Source of the DNA: Rahnella woolbedingensis | Lineage (GTDB): Bacteria; Pseudomonadota; Gammaproteobacteria; Enterobacterales; Enterobacteriaceae | DNA: 64,000 nt | NCBI RefSeq assembly: GCF_003602095.1 | Contig: NZ_RAHH01000027.1 | Span: 1 to 64,000, forward strand | Direction: 5' to 3' | In this document: one piece after another, positions 9,201 to 16,610 of the stretch | How the letters are laid out: each line of letters starts with the position of its first letter | How positions within the stretch are numbered: position 1 is the stretch's first letter | Notes under the pieces: model-generated | Database searches by the model: none | The model's input: the letters and a program-made list of their open reading frames with translations, nothing else | Told to the model about the DNA's origin: nothing | Translations under genes and position numbers: made by a program

Positions 9201-11805
9201 CGGAATTTTTGTCCGCAATGGCGAGCAACTGACTCAGGAAGACCGCACCCTGCTGATGAGCGTGGCGCGGGTGGTGATCGACGACCGGCGCGGATCGCTG
9301 GCCGATCAGCTTAATCAGCGTATGCAGTTGCCGCACGTATCGCCGTCTGCGTTGCTGCCGGTGCGCACGGCCGCAGATATTGCGCCGGTCGCCTCACTGC
9401 CGCGCGATCTGACCTGTTTCAACGGGCTGGGCGGATTCTCTCCAGACGGGCGCGAATATCAGATTGTGCTCAACGAAGGCCAGAATACGCCTGCGCCGTG
9501 GTCAAACGTGCTGGCGAATGCCGGTTTCGGTTCGGTGATTTCAGAAAGCGGGCAGGCCTATACCTGGTTTGAAAATGCCCACGAATACCGCCTGACACCA
9601 TGGGAAAACGATCCGGTCAGCGACAGCTCCGGCGAAGCTTTCTATTTGCGCGATGAGGAGACCGGCAGCGTCTGGTCACCGGCACCGTTACCGGTGCGCG
9701 ATAACGGCGGCTATGTGACCCGCCACGGCTTCGGCTACAGCGTGTTCGAACATACCGGGCACGGGATCAGCAGTGAGATGACGGTATTAGTGGCGGAACA
9801 TGCGCCGGTAAAACTGATTATGCTGACGCTGACCAACGTCTCAGGGCGGCCACGCAGGCTGTCGGTGACCGGGTATGCCGAATGGATGATGGCGGATTTA
9901 CGCGCCAAATCTGCCATGCATATCGTCACCTCCGCGGCACACGTGGCACAAGGCTGCGGCGTGCTGGCGACCAATCACTACACCAGTAACGGCTCGCCGC
10001 GCACCGCCTTTTTCGCGGTGACCGGCGCACACTGTTCAATCAGCGGCGATCGTCGTGAGTTCCTCGGTCGCACCGGTTCAACCGCTGCGCCTGCGGCGAT
10101 GAAAAATCAGCGGCTCTCGGATAAAACCGGCGCGATGCTCGATCCTTGCGGTGCGGTGCAGTCGGCCACCACGCTTATCGACGGCGACCAGCGCACCTTT
10201 ATCTTTGCCCTCGGCCTCGGGCAAAACGCCGGTGACGCCGAAGCCCTGATCCATCAGTTCTTCCAGGAAGGTGCCGCGCAGGCCGAACTGGACAGAGTTC
10301 ATCATCACTGGCATCAGGTGCTGGATAAAATTCAGATCACGACGCCGGACAAATCTGTCGATCTGCTGACCAACGGCTGGCTGATTTACCAGACCCTCGC
10401 CAGCCGGATCCTCGCCCGCAGCGGCTATTACCAGTCCGGCGGTGCGTTCGGTTTCCGCGATCAGTTGCAGGATACGCTGGCGCTGACGCACGCGGCGCCG
10501 GAACGGATGCGCGAACAGATCCTGCTGTGCGCGTCACGGCAATTTATCGAAGGCGACGTCCAGCACTGGTGGCATCCGCCATCCGGTAACGGTGTGCGCA
10601 CCCGCTGTTCCGATGACTATCTGTGGCTGCCACTGGCCATCAGCCATTACATCGCGGTGACCGGCGATCACACGATTGCAGAGGAGACGGCGCCATATCT
10701 CGAGGCACGTCTGCTGGCACCGGGCGAAGAGTCGGTCTACGAGCAACCGGTGGTCAGCGGTACCCGCGAAAACCTGTGGCAGCACGGGATCCGCGCGCTG
10801 AAACATGGTCTGAAAATGGGTGAACACGGTCTGCCTCTGATGGGCGCGGGCGACTGGAACGACGGCATGAATCTGGTCGGTCTGGGCGGGCGCGGGGAAA
10901 GCGTCTGGCTGGGCTTCTTCCTGTATAACGTGCTGCAACGTTACGGCGAGCTGGCAGAAATCCGTCAGGACGCCGCGACCGCCACGTTATGCCGCGAACA
11001 GTCGGCGCAGCTGAAACAGAACCTCAACGATCACGCCTGGGACGGAGAATGGTATCTGCGCGGCTATTTCGACAGCGGTGAAACGCTCGGTTCTCATGTC
11101 AATGCGGAATGCCAGATAGACGCCATCGCTCAAAGCTGGTCGGTACTTTCCGGTGCTGGCACGCCGGAGCGTACTGCCAGCGCCATGCAGTCGGTGGATA
11201 AGTATCTGGTGGACAGCGACGCGGGGCTCATCAAACTGCTGACGCCGCCTTTCGATGGTAACGGGCCGAACCCCGGTTATATCCGCGGTTATCTGCCGGG
11301 AGTACGTGAGAATGGCGGGCAATACACGCACGGGGCCATCTGGGCGGTAATGGCTTTTGCCAGACAGGGCAACACCGAACGCGCGTGGCAATTGATGTCG
11401 ATGATCAACCCGATCAATCACAGCCTGACGCCGGAGGCGGTCAGCCGTTACAAAGCCGAACCTTACGTGATTTCCGCCGATATTTACTCGGTGGATCCGC
11501 ACAGCGGGCGCGGCGGCTGGAGCTGGTACACCGGCTCCGCAGGCTGGACGTATCGCCTGATCACCGAATCTTTGCTCGGCATCACCCGCCACGGCGACGC
11601 CATTTCGATCCACAGCAAACTGCCGCAGGAGTGGCCGGAAATCACCGTCACTTACCAGCAGGGCAGCAGCCGTTATCTGATCACCGTCCGCCGCAGTACC
11701 GGAGAATATGGCGTCACACTGGACGGCACGCCGCTTGCCGGTGACAAGATCCCGCTTACCGATGACGGTACTGAACATCGGGCGGAGGTAATGCTTGGAG
11801 GTTAA
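3271..11805 (+). CDS. ndvB: Cyclic beta-1,2-glucan synthase (NdvB/ChvB family)
   Basis: This 2844-residue inner-membrane enzyme polymerises UDP-glucose into beta-1,2-glucan and cyclises it for the periplasm. Order of parts: an N-terminal cytosolic region; membrane segments near 415-466; a GT84 glycosyltransferase domain with DSDT near 633-636 and a TRWIRGDW motif near 778; more membrane segments near 824-868 and 956-991; a glycoamylase-like cyclisation region near 1030-1510; and C-terminal glycoside-phosphorylase (GH94) modules with the catalytic DWNDGM at about 2528-2533. Length agrees with Agrobacterium ChvB and Brucella Cgs. The start is GTG after AAGG. It stands alone: no ndvA/chvA exporter is seen nearby. 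E. coli makes linear glucans with OpgGH, so an NdvB-type enzyme is a notable accessory in this order. Confidence 0.93.
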   Translation: MKNAVINWFKSKRAPPAPVITRRQRASALENSAPIRAELFSADQMERFGGKLALSHKLSGKKLPYYLLKRLDDNEKVLTRSCLILSSGEKASITPAGEWLLDNFYLIEEQIRVVRQLLPKNFGKGLPSLGAPHFCPRIYDIATEVVSHSDGLWDITTLTRFLSTYQSVRPLTLGELWAFPGMLRLALIENLRRVSIEVANAQQERNLADFWVTKLQDSAENDPASQIIVIADMARSNPPRTSAFVAELVRRLQGHGSILALPLTWVEQRLSEVGLTQREVIDKFNQQLAANQLSVSNSIMGLRQLTEMDWADFAENLSVVEKILHEDPAGVYASMHFDTRDNYRHQIERLSRNSRHDEAFVASRAIALAQQSVDDDRQRHVGYYLIDAGRKALEKDLQVRYPCVTRLRGRLSQTPLLSWLGSLLLLTTAVTADALYRSAHPAMHWMWWSLLLPVVLVASQFALNLLSEITTRSRTPQPLPRLEYAGGIPASASTLVVIPCLLGSRKNIEALISSLEVCYLGNALPNLNFALLSDFHDSQSQHNADNDALLAYATQQIQMLNRRYPSAQGALFTLLHRDSELNTPQGVWMGYERKRGKLNALNRWLRDEGEPFSLTEGSTQAHLRQVKYVITLDSDTVLPRATAHQLVAAMAHPLNHPVYDEQRHRVVSGYAILQPRLAEEIPENGQGRYAALCSSVPGNDPYSSMSSDIYQDLFGEGSFVGKGIYDVDMFIRATDNTCPENLVLSHDLLEGCYARSGMLSDVVLYEQYPDHYLADVARKTRWIRGDWQLLNWLGIHVTQEDGTRCRNPLTLLSRWKLFDNLRRSLVAPALLILIFSALLLVADKLYWLGFIAVILLFPVLVALVLDLFNKGPRRALVPHVKSVASATVSRISRVVLNLMTLPHEAVYSVQAILLTLWRLNVSHRKLHEWASVNISAKNHAHRPTYFYRRMWANPLAGVAVILLAAQSHPSLLAFAVPLGLLWFIAPRILCWLSQPARREVPDLDAQQQSYLRQTARQTWSFFEVFVNETENWLPPDNFQEIPQPVIAHRTSPTNIGLSLLANITAWDFGYITQGEVLERTSLTLDTLDKLEHYRGHLYNWYDTRTLEPLNPRYISSVDSGNLAGHLLTLSTGLRLWRSQPAVNIPAWLSGLEDTLNMAENPADAPLLAKLRESLKQAAGENAAQGILHLREMRALIAATAESWLQRLAQQLDAGLQAWSDFYAELSPEAQNGPLPSLQWLAQQDARSAPSLSRAIGLARQRLDIIGELEQRLNDHARMDFRFLYDKNTHLLTVGYNCDAHKMDSGKYDLLPSEIRLTNYVTIATNQLPQKSWFALGRLFTVIEKQPSLMSWSGSMFEYLMPQLVMPAYPDTLLVQMCQTAVDRQIAWGKENNVPWGISESAYAAFDLNQNYQYHAFGVPGLGLKRGLGEDMVVAPYATMMALMIRPQQACQNLNVLEQCGARGEYGFYDALDYSPSRLIRGQIYIVVRSYMAHHQGMGFLALANVLLGAPMTARFAANAAFQSARLLLQERVPDAVELYSPRRHFESHDNTLQKVNIELREFTDTSSASPEIQLLSNTNYHLMVTQAGGSVSRWKDLTLTRWREDATRDNRGIFCYISDPQSGAVYSNTWQPLGKQKGTYHAVLNDFGAEFKRTQGSLTMQTHIVVSPEDDVEIRRMTVTHHGRRPRELEITTYAEVVLAPAANDTAHPAFSNLFVQTELVPAQEGILCHRRPREPEEQCPWMFHMMAIHGAVERETSFETDRAAFIGRGNTPASPQALRQAGPLTNSAGAVLDPVMSIRQRITLKPGVPVIIDMVYGISDTRLQSLMLLEKYRDHHIADRVFEIAWSHSQVVLRQLNATEDDAGLYNRLAGALVFATQEMRGDAQAVIANRRGQSGLWGQSLSGDLPVILLTMTSSENIGLVKQLVRAHNYWRLKGLKVDLVVLSNDPGGYQQALQNQILSLVASGAGPSQTDIPGGIFVRNGEQLTQEDRTLLMSVARVVIDDRRGSLADQLNQRMQLPHVSPSALLPVRTAADIAPVASLPRDLTCFNGLGGFSPDGREYQIVLNEGQNTPAPWSNVLANAGFGSVISESGQAYTWFENAHEYRLTPWENDPVSDSSGEAFYLRDEETGSVWSPAPLPVRDNGGYVTRHGFGYSVFEHTGHGISSEMTVLVAEHAPVKLIMLTLTNVSGRPRRLSVTGYAEWMMADLRAKSAMHIVTSAAHVAQGCGVLATNHYTSNGSPRTAFFAVTGAHCSISGDRREFLGRTGSTAAPAAMKNQRLSDKTGAMLDPCGAVQSATTLIDGDQRTFIFALGLGQNAGDAEALIHQFFQEGAAQAELDRVHHHWHQVLDKIQITTPDKSVDLLTNGWLIYQTLASRILARSGYYQSGGAFGFRDQLQDTLALTHAAPERMREQILLCASRQFIEGDVQHWWHPPSGNGVRTRCSDDYLWLPLAISHYIAVTGDHTIAEETAPYLEARLLAPGEESVYEQPVVSGTRENLWQHGIRALKHGLKMGEHGLPLMGAGDWNDGMNLVGLGGRGESVWLGFFLYNVLQRYGELAEIRQDAATATLCREQSAQLKQNLNDHAWDGEWYLRGYFDSGETLGSHVNAECQIDAIAQSWSVLSGAGTPERTASAMQSVDKYLVDSDAGLIKLLTPPFDGNGPNPGYIRGYLPGVRENGGQYTHGAIWAVMAFARQGNTERAWQLMSMINPINHSLTPEAVSRYKAEPYVISADIYSVDPHSGRGGWSWYTGSAGWTYRLITESLLGITRHGDAISIHSKLPQEWPEITVTYQQGSSRYLITVRRSTGEYGVTLDGTPLAGDKIPLTDDGTEHRAEVMLGG

Positions 11806-12211
11806 TGCGTTGACTGAATAGTTCGGAAGAAATGCCCTGCATTGCAGGGCATTACGCCGCCATCAGGAAGTTTATCGGGGCGTTACCGCCGATAGATGTG
11901 CTGGTGACCGACGCCAGCGACGACACGCAAATTACAGATATTGCCGTCCGACCGAGGCGGGATAAGGTCGACGGTAAAAGATCAGCTTTATTCATGCGCC
12001 CTGAGGAAAGTTGCGGTGCAGGGTATTAACCTCAAATGTGCCTTTCAGTGATATATTTTAACCATTTCAAATTATCTATAATAGGCGGTTAATTCACTTG
12101 CTATATATTTTAATTTTCTGTTTTATGGGTGTGAATTAGCTCGCCACTCATTCAATGAATATATAAACCATCAAACATACATATGGAACAATTATCAAAG
12201 GAGCAACAGTG
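11806..12211. other. Intergenic region with a perfect hairpin and possible DeoR remnant
   Basis: The 406-bp gap has two parts. At 11832-11852 there is a perfect 10-bp inverted repeat around one central base, without a T tract. It is followed to about 12029 by a short open frame whose translation includes LPPIDVLVTDASDD, reminiscent of the C-terminal domain of DeoR-family regulators (a decayed copy is possible but unproven). From about 12040 the DNA is very AT-rich and probably holds the promoter of the next gene. Confidence 0.4.
11832..11852. repeat. Perfect 10+1+10 inverted repeat
   Basis: ATGCCCTGCA and its exact complement flank a single T. It lies 27 bp after the glucan synthase stop. 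It may stabilise or end that transcript as a stem without U tract, or be an operator; the sequence alone does not decide. Confidence 0.5.
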
Positions 12212-12622
12212 ATGCGTAAAAAAATTCCTGCACTGCTGGTTTTTCTTTCCCTGCTGGTTCTGAATACGGCTGGTGCGATTGATATAAAGCCCGGTGAATG
12301 GACAATGGGCCAAACGGGCAGCTTTCAACAAAAACTTTGCGTCACGCCTGAAATTTCAAAGGTGTTTTCACAGTTTTATAAAAATAATAAATACAAGCAT
12401 GACAATTGCGAGAATTATTTAACAAATAATACCTCCCGGCACGCGGTTCTAAAAAGAATTTGCGTTGTGAACGGTGTGACATCATCCGAAATTGTGGAAC
12501 TGACCCGGATGAATGAGAATAAAATTTATGCCAGAGTACACACTCTACAGGATATTAAAAAGCGATCGACATACCGGGGAGGCTCAGGGTTATTGCGCTA
12601 CACGTCAAAAAAATGTTCTTAG
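12212..12622 (+). CDS. Small exported Cys-containing protein, DUF3617-like
   Basis: A 136-residue protein starts with a signal peptide (MRKKIPALLVFLSLLVLNTAGA) and a mature N-terminus IDIKPGEW. The pattern IKPGxW followed by LCVTPE, a central Cys (HDNCENY), RICVVNG and a C-terminal Cys resembles the periplasmic DUF3617 family, whose role is unknown. Four cysteines in the mature part suggest two disulfides formed in the periplasm. The ATG at 12212 is preferred over an in-frame GTG at 12209 because AAAGGAG at 12197-12203 is 8 nt upstream of it. The gene is AT-rich relative to neighbours and has no partner, consistent with recent acquisition. The family assignment is tentative. Confidence 0.55.
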   Translation: MRKKIPALLVFLSLLVLNTAGAIDIKPGEWTMGQTGSFQQKLCVTPEISKVFSQFYKNNKYKHDNCENYLTNNTSRHAVLKRICVVNGVTSSEIVELTRMNENKIYARVHTLQDIKKRSTYRGGSGLLRYTSKKCS

Positions 12623-12780
12623 CCCGAAATAGAAAAAGACTTGGATTTTCATCACACTCACCTCCCTTCGTAAAGACACGACGCACCTGAACGCGTACAG
12701 CGGCGCTGCCCGAATGCAAATTTCCGCCACTGGGAAAAGACTCCTTGATACAGATCATCACAAATGCGTTTTGGGTTTGA

Positions 12781-12799
12781 TCGAATGATAATCATTATC
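12781..12799. promoter_or_regulatory. Fur box upstream of the heme-utilisation operon
   Basis: The 19-mer ending in ATGATAATCATTATC matches 16 of 19 positions of the Fur consensus. It lies about 50 bp before the hutW start, the expected place for iron-dependent repression. Confidence 0.85.
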
Positions 12800-12849
12800 G
12801 TTTAATGCCAGCGAATGAATGATGATTTCTTCAGGAGAAGACAAACTCA

Positions 12850-14175
12850 ATGAGCTTAGACCTCGCGTGCTTTTACGCTGCCGCCGACGGGCTGCCGTTT
12901 CCCGACCGCTGGGCAGTAATGCCCTGGCGGTCACAGCAGCCGGTTCCGCCGCAGGAGATCCCCGCTCAGTGGCAGGCGCTTTGTCAGCGCCTGCTTCCTG
13001 CCAATAAGCGTCTGGTCTATCTGCACATCCCCTTTTGCGCGACGCACTGTAAATTTTGCGGGTTCTACCAGAACAAACTGGAAGCAGAGGCTACGGAACA
13101 ATATTGCGATTACCTGATTCGGGAAATAGAACAGGAAGCCCCTTCGCCGCTGCATCAGTCCGCTCCCGTCCACGCCGTCTATTTTGGCGGTGGCACACCG
13201 ACGGCGCTCAGCGCAAAGCAATTACACCGGATCATCAGCACGCTGCGGCACCGTTTGCCGCTGGCACCGGATTGCGAAATCACCGTCGAAGGGCGGATCC
13301 TTAATTTCGATGACGAACGCATTGACGCCTGTCTGGAGGCGGGGGCTAACCGTTTTTCTATCGGCATTCAGACGTTTGATACCCGTGTCCGCCAGCGTAT
13401 GGGACGCCGCGCCAGCCGTGAAGAAGCGATACAGTTTTTGCGTAAACTTGGCGAGCGTGACCGCGCAGCGGTGGTCTGCGACCTGATGTTCGGATTGCCG
13501 GAGCAGACGCCTGAGAGCTGGCACGAAGATTTGCAGATTGTCCGCGATTTACCGCTTGATGGCGTCGACCTTTACGCCCTGAACCTGCTGCCTTCCACGC
13601 CGCTGGGCAAAGCGGTGGAAAATAAACGCGTCTCGCTGCCAGATGTCACTCAGCGTCGTGATTTTTACCTCGAAGGCGAAGCCTTTCTGGCGCGCGACGG
13701 CTGGCATCAGATAAGCAACAGCCACTGGGCGCGCAGCACGCGTGAACGCAATTTGTACAATTTGCTGATCAAAAAAGGCGCCGATTGTCTGGCCTTTGGC
13801 AGCGGTGCCGGCGGCAATCTCGGCGGGCAATCGTATATGACCGCACGCAGTCTGGAGATGTATTACCAGCAGATGGACGCCGGACAAAAACCCATCATGA
13901 TGATGACCGCTGCGGCGACGGGTGAGCACCGCTGGCGACTGGATTTACAGGGCGGCATCGAGGCGGGACGGTACGACCTGAGCCGTATCATCACCGATAC
14001 TTTCCCGCTCGAACCGCTGTTACAGCAATGGCAAGAGTGCGGTCTGATGCACACCGAAGGTCCGCGCTTTAGTCTCACTCCCTCCGGACGCTTCTGGGCC
14101 AGCAACCTGTTGCAGGCGCTGCAAACCCTCATCCCACAACTGACTTTACGGAATACCACCCATGCCAACGGATAA
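12850..14175 (+). CDS. hutW: Heme anaerobilin synthase / HemN-like radical SAM protein
   Basis: The 441-residue protein is a radical-SAM enzyme of the HemN-like HutW/ChuW family. The cluster motif is CATHCKFC (CX3CX2C, near residues 63-70), followed by FGGGTPT and the SIGIQTFD segment of this superfamily. ChuW from E. coli O157:H7 opens the porphyrin ring of heme anaerobically with SAM to release iron. It differs from oxygen-independent coproporphyrinogen oxidase by belonging to a heme-uptake locus, and here hutX and a ChuY-type gene follow directly. Start ATG 12850 has AGGAGAAG upstream. The Fur box about 50 bp upstream predicts induction under iron limitation. The 3' end overlaps hutX by 14 bp. 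Confidence 0.9.
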   Translation: MSLDLACFYAAADGLPFPDRWAVMPWRSQQPVPPQEIPAQWQALCQRLLPANKRLVYLHIPFCATHCKFCGFYQNKLEAEATEQYCDYLIREIEQEAPSPLHQSAPVHAVYFGGGTPTALSAKQLHRIISTLRHRLPLAPDCEITVEGRILNFDDERIDACLEAGANRFSIGIQTFDTRVRQRMGRRASREEAIQFLRKLGERDRAAVVCDLMFGLPEQTPESWHEDLQIVRDLPLDGVDLYALNLLPSTPLGKAVENKRVSLPDVTQRRDFYLEGEAFLARDGWHQISNSHWARSTRERNLYNLLIKKGADCLAFGSGAGGNLGGQSYMTARSLEMYYQQMDAGQKPIMMMTAAATGEHRWRLDLQGGIEAGRYDLSRIITDTFPLEPLLQQWQECGLMHTEGPRFSLTPSGRFWASNLLQALQTLIPQLTLRNTTHANG

Positions 14176-14674
14176 ACTTCAGTCCCTGATCGACTTTCTC
14201 GCCACTCAGCCCGACGGCACCGTCGAAGATATCGCCCGCGAATACCGCATCACATCGCTGGAAGTGATTCAGAACCTGCCGGGAAGTTATCTGTTTGCCG
14301 GGACGCAATTCGACGCCATATGGGACAACATCACCGGATGGGGCGATGTCACGACGCTGGTCAATAATGACGACCTGATCCTCGAATTTCACGGCCCGTT
14401 ACCGAGCGGAACACACCGTCACGGTTATTTTAACCTGCGCGGCAAACAGGGCATGAGCGGGCATATCCGCGCGACGCATTGTCAGCATATTGCGCTGGTG
14501 GAACGTCCGTTTATGGGAATGAGCACAGTAAGTGTCTGGTTTTTAAACGCTTCTGGTTATGCCATGCTCAAGGTCTTCGTCGGGCGTGACAGCCATCGGG
14601 AATTACTGACCGATCAGCTGAATGCATTTCGCGCCCTTCCCGCCCTTCTGGCCGAGAGAGAGAACCAACCTTGA
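14162..14674 (+). CDS. hutX: Heme utilisation cytosolic carrier HutX/ChuX
   Basis: A 170-residue cytosolic protein of the HutX/ChuX family, which binds heme after import and hands it to the degradative enzyme. Recognisable stretches are the N-terminal PDGTVEDIAREYRI, NLPGSYLFAG, and a central HGPLPSGTHRHGYFNLRG; the family uses conserved histidines around this region for heme. The length agrees with ChuX (about 164). It overlaps hutW by 14 bp and its TGA shares bases with the TTG start of the next gene, so the three genes form one translationally coupled operon. Iron regulation is expected from the Fur box before hutW. Confidence 0.9.
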   Translation: MPTDKLQSLIDFLATQPDGTVEDIAREYRITSLEVIQNLPGSYLFAGTQFDAIWDNITGWGDVTTLVNNDDLILEFHGPLPSGTHRHGYFNLRGKQGMSGHIRATHCQHIALVERPFMGMSTVSVWFLNASGYAMLKVFVGRDSHRELLTDQLNAFRALPALLAERENQP

Positions 14675-15294
14675 ATACTTTGCTGATTTTTGGCGCAGGC
14701 AGCGGCGTCGGTGCTGAACTGGTGGCGTTGACGGCGCAGGAACGTCCGGTCGTGGCGCTTATCCGTAACGCAGAACAGGCGCAAACGTTGCGCGCCCTGG
14801 GTGTGACCGTGATTGAGGGTGATGCGCTTGATCCCGCCGACGTTTTACAGGCCTGCGGGATGGCAGGCAGCGAAGCACAGATCGTTTCCACGCTGGGCGG
14901 AAAGCTTTCTGATTACACCGCCAACCGGCTGATCATCGATACCGCCGAACAAACCGGTATCCGCCAGATGTTGCTGGTGACGTCTATTGGCTGCGGCGAC
15001 AGCTGGCCGACATTATCCGCACGCGCAAAACAGGCGTTCGGGCAGGCAGTACGCGAGAAATCACTGGCCGAAAGCTGGCTGCAAACCAGCACGCTGGACT
15101 GGTGCATTTTACGCCCCGGCGGCCTGATGAATGGCGATGCAACAGGCAAAGCACATTTGATCCAAACCGAAGCCCACGGCCGCGTGCGCCGCAGCGATGT
15201 CGCGCTGCACATTCAGCAACTGTTGGCGTCCGGCGAAGACTGGGGCGAAATCTTTGCGCTGTGCGATTCGACGCTGGAAGGGGAACGGTTTTAA
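14671..15294 (+). CDS. chuY: NAD(P)H-binding anaerobilin-reductase-type protein (ChuY-like)
   Basis: A 207-residue Rossmann protein begins LLIFGAGSGVGAEL, a GxGxxG dinucleotide-binding loop, and carries the atypical-SDR segments VTSIGCGDSWP and WCILRPGGLMNG. ChuY-type proteins sit after chuW-chuX and reduce the tetrapyrrole product anaerobilin with NADPH. The start is TTG at 14671, overlapping the TGA of hutX as TTGA; GAGAGAGA lies just upstream, and no ATG would keep the glycine-rich loop. The operon ends here without a strong terminator. No periplasmic binding protein, ABC heme permease or receptor is adjacent; a TonB receptor with its own Fur box lies about 9 kb downstream. Confidence 0.82.
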   Translation: MNTLLIFGAGSGVGAELVALTAQERPVVALIRNAEQAQTLRALGVTVIEGDALDPADVLQACGMAGSEAQIVSTLGGKLSDYTANRLIIDTAEQTGIRQMLLVTSIGCGDSWPTLSARAKQAFGQAVREKSLAESWLQTSTLDWCILRPGGLMNGDATGKAHLIQTEAHGRVRRSDVALHIQQLLASGEDWGEIFALCDSTLEGERF

Positions 15295-15333
15295 CCCTTC
15301 GGCTTTTGTTCAGACCTACGAATAAAGCATGAG

Positions 15334-16071
15334 TCAGAGTGAAACATGATGACTGACCACGGAACCGTCAATAAAACGGTGAACCATCAGTGCGGGTGGA
15401 TCGTTCGCAGGCGGCACCGAAACCGTGCCAAACCACAGCGGATTTGCAGGACAGATCGACCCGCAGATGTATGCGGGTATTCCTGCTAATGTTCCGGCAA
15501 CGGGCCGATGAACGTGGCCCGTCGCAATCGCCAGAGGCCGTTGCGGGTTTTGCCGTAAAAAAGCGCCAAGCTTCTGCGCATCACCACACATGATATCGTC
15601 CAGAGGGGGAATACCACTCGGGAAAACGTGATGGTGCATAAACAGCATCGACGCCGTATTCCCTTTCGCAGACAATGCTTTCTCTAACCAGGGGATGTGT
15701 TCCCCTGCACTTGCGGCAGAAGCTCCGGGGATCGTCGCGTCCAATCCGATAAGTCTTATCTCACCCATATCAGCCACAAAATGCATGGCCTGGTCGCCTT
15801 CTCCATCTGCATTCAGGTCGTTGTGCAATACAGAGCGCATTACACGGCGGTTGTCAGAATTTCCCGGCAGAATGAATTTTGGATAAGTTCTTGAATTCAG
15901 GCAGGCCGATATCTTTGTATATCCATCCCGCCAGTCGTTATCTGTCAGGTCGCCGGTGATGACCAGTACATCGGGTTTAACCGAATCCAGCCAGGCTAAT
16001 GCGCACTCAAGCCGGGTTAAATTGTCATTTTCGGGTGCGGCATGAATATCTGAGATCTGAGCAATAATCAC
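15334..16071 (-). CDS. Calcineurin-like metallophosphoesterase, CpdA/class III PDE-like
   Basis: A 245-residue protein of the binuclear metallophosphoesterase fold. Metal-binding motifs are seen in order: DIH (D8, H10), GDLTD (D41), GNSD (N71-D73), HHH and GHVHR near the C-terminus. The order and size resemble CpdA cyclic-nucleotide phosphodiesterase and the Rv0805 class. The third motif is usually GNHD; here the catalytic His is replaced by Ser72 while the metal-ligand Asn71 and Asp73 are kept. That change could lower activity or shift the substrate, so calling it a cAMP phosphodiesterase would go beyond the sequence. It is convergent with the heme operon and monocistronic. Confidence 0.75.
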   Translation of the reverse strand: MIIAQISDIHAAPENDNLTRLECALAWLDSVKPDVLVITGDLTDNDWRDGYTKISACLNSRTYPKFILPGNSDNRRVMRSVLHNDLNADGEGDQAMHFVADMGEIRLIGLDATIPGASAASAGEHIPWLEKALSAKGNTASMLFMHHHVFPSGIPPLDDIMCGDAQKLGAFLRQNPQRPLAIATGHVHRPVAGTLAGIPAYICGSICPANPLWFGTVSVPPANDPPALMVHRFIDGSVVSHHVSL

Positions 16072-16115
16072 AAGTCCCCCTGCGTGAGAGCAAAAACTCC
16101 GCTGATAAAATCGAG

Positions 16116-16145
16116 AAAGCCGCTCATGTTACAAAGCGGCTTTTT
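16116..16145. terminator. Bidirectional stem-loop between two minus-strand genes
   Basis: AAAGCCGCT at 16116-16124 pairs with AGCGGCTTT at 16135-16143. The T tract is better on the plus strand (TTTTTGTTTTTG) than on the minus strand, where the SRPBCC transcript would need it. Confidence 0.6.
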
Positions 16146-16175
16146 GTTTTTGTCTTATCAGGTTATGCAATGGTT

Positions 16176-16580
16176 TTAATTCGCCTCAACATACCGGGCA
16201 AAATTATTCAGGATCGCCTGCCAGCCCTGTTGTTGTTGCTCCACCGGATTTTCGGTTTCTGCATCAAACGTCACATGCACGGTCACTCCCGTTTCATCAG
16301 CTGTGAATTTCACTACGCCTGTACGTTCACCGAAGGTATATTCGATGACTTCACAGGGCACGATACGGGTATAAACGCCTGCAAAATCAAATCCGAAACT
16401 GCCGTCTTTGGCCTCCATACGAGAAGTGAATTTCCCACCCGGACGCAAATCCACCGTCGCTTTTGTGGTGTGCCAGTCATCAGATGCCGTGTTCCACTTC
16501 ATAATATCTTTCGGGGTGGTATACGCATTCCAGGCTTTTTCAGGCGTCGCACTGATGTGGGTCTCAACGGTGATTTTCAT
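16176..16580 (-). CDS. SRPBCC (AHSA1/START-like) domain protein
   Basis: A 134-residue single-domain protein with the hallmarks of the AHSA1-like SRPBCC fold. It has N-terminal ISATPEKAWNAYT, then MKWNTASDDW, a central RPGGKFTSRMEAKDGSFGFDFAG, and the C-terminal VEQQQQGWQAILNNFARYVE helix that closes the ligand cavity. Family members bind hydrophobic ligands or act as Hsp90 activators, and most bacterial ones have no assigned role. The start at 16580 is chosen because GGAG lies 7 nt upstream; an ATG 6 nt earlier sits almost on top of that element. It is 30 bp downstream of the guanidinium exporter and could be co-transcribed with it. Confidence 0.85.
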   Translation of the reverse strand: MKITVETHISATPEKAWNAYTTPKDIMKWNTASDDWHTTKATVDLRPGGKFTSRMEAKDGSFGFDFAGVYTRIVPCEVIEYTFGERTGVVKFTADETGVTVHVTFDAETENPVEQQQQGWQAILNNFARYVEAN

Positions 16581-16610
16581 AGTCATGCTCCGGGGAGTGA
16601 GGGACTTTCT

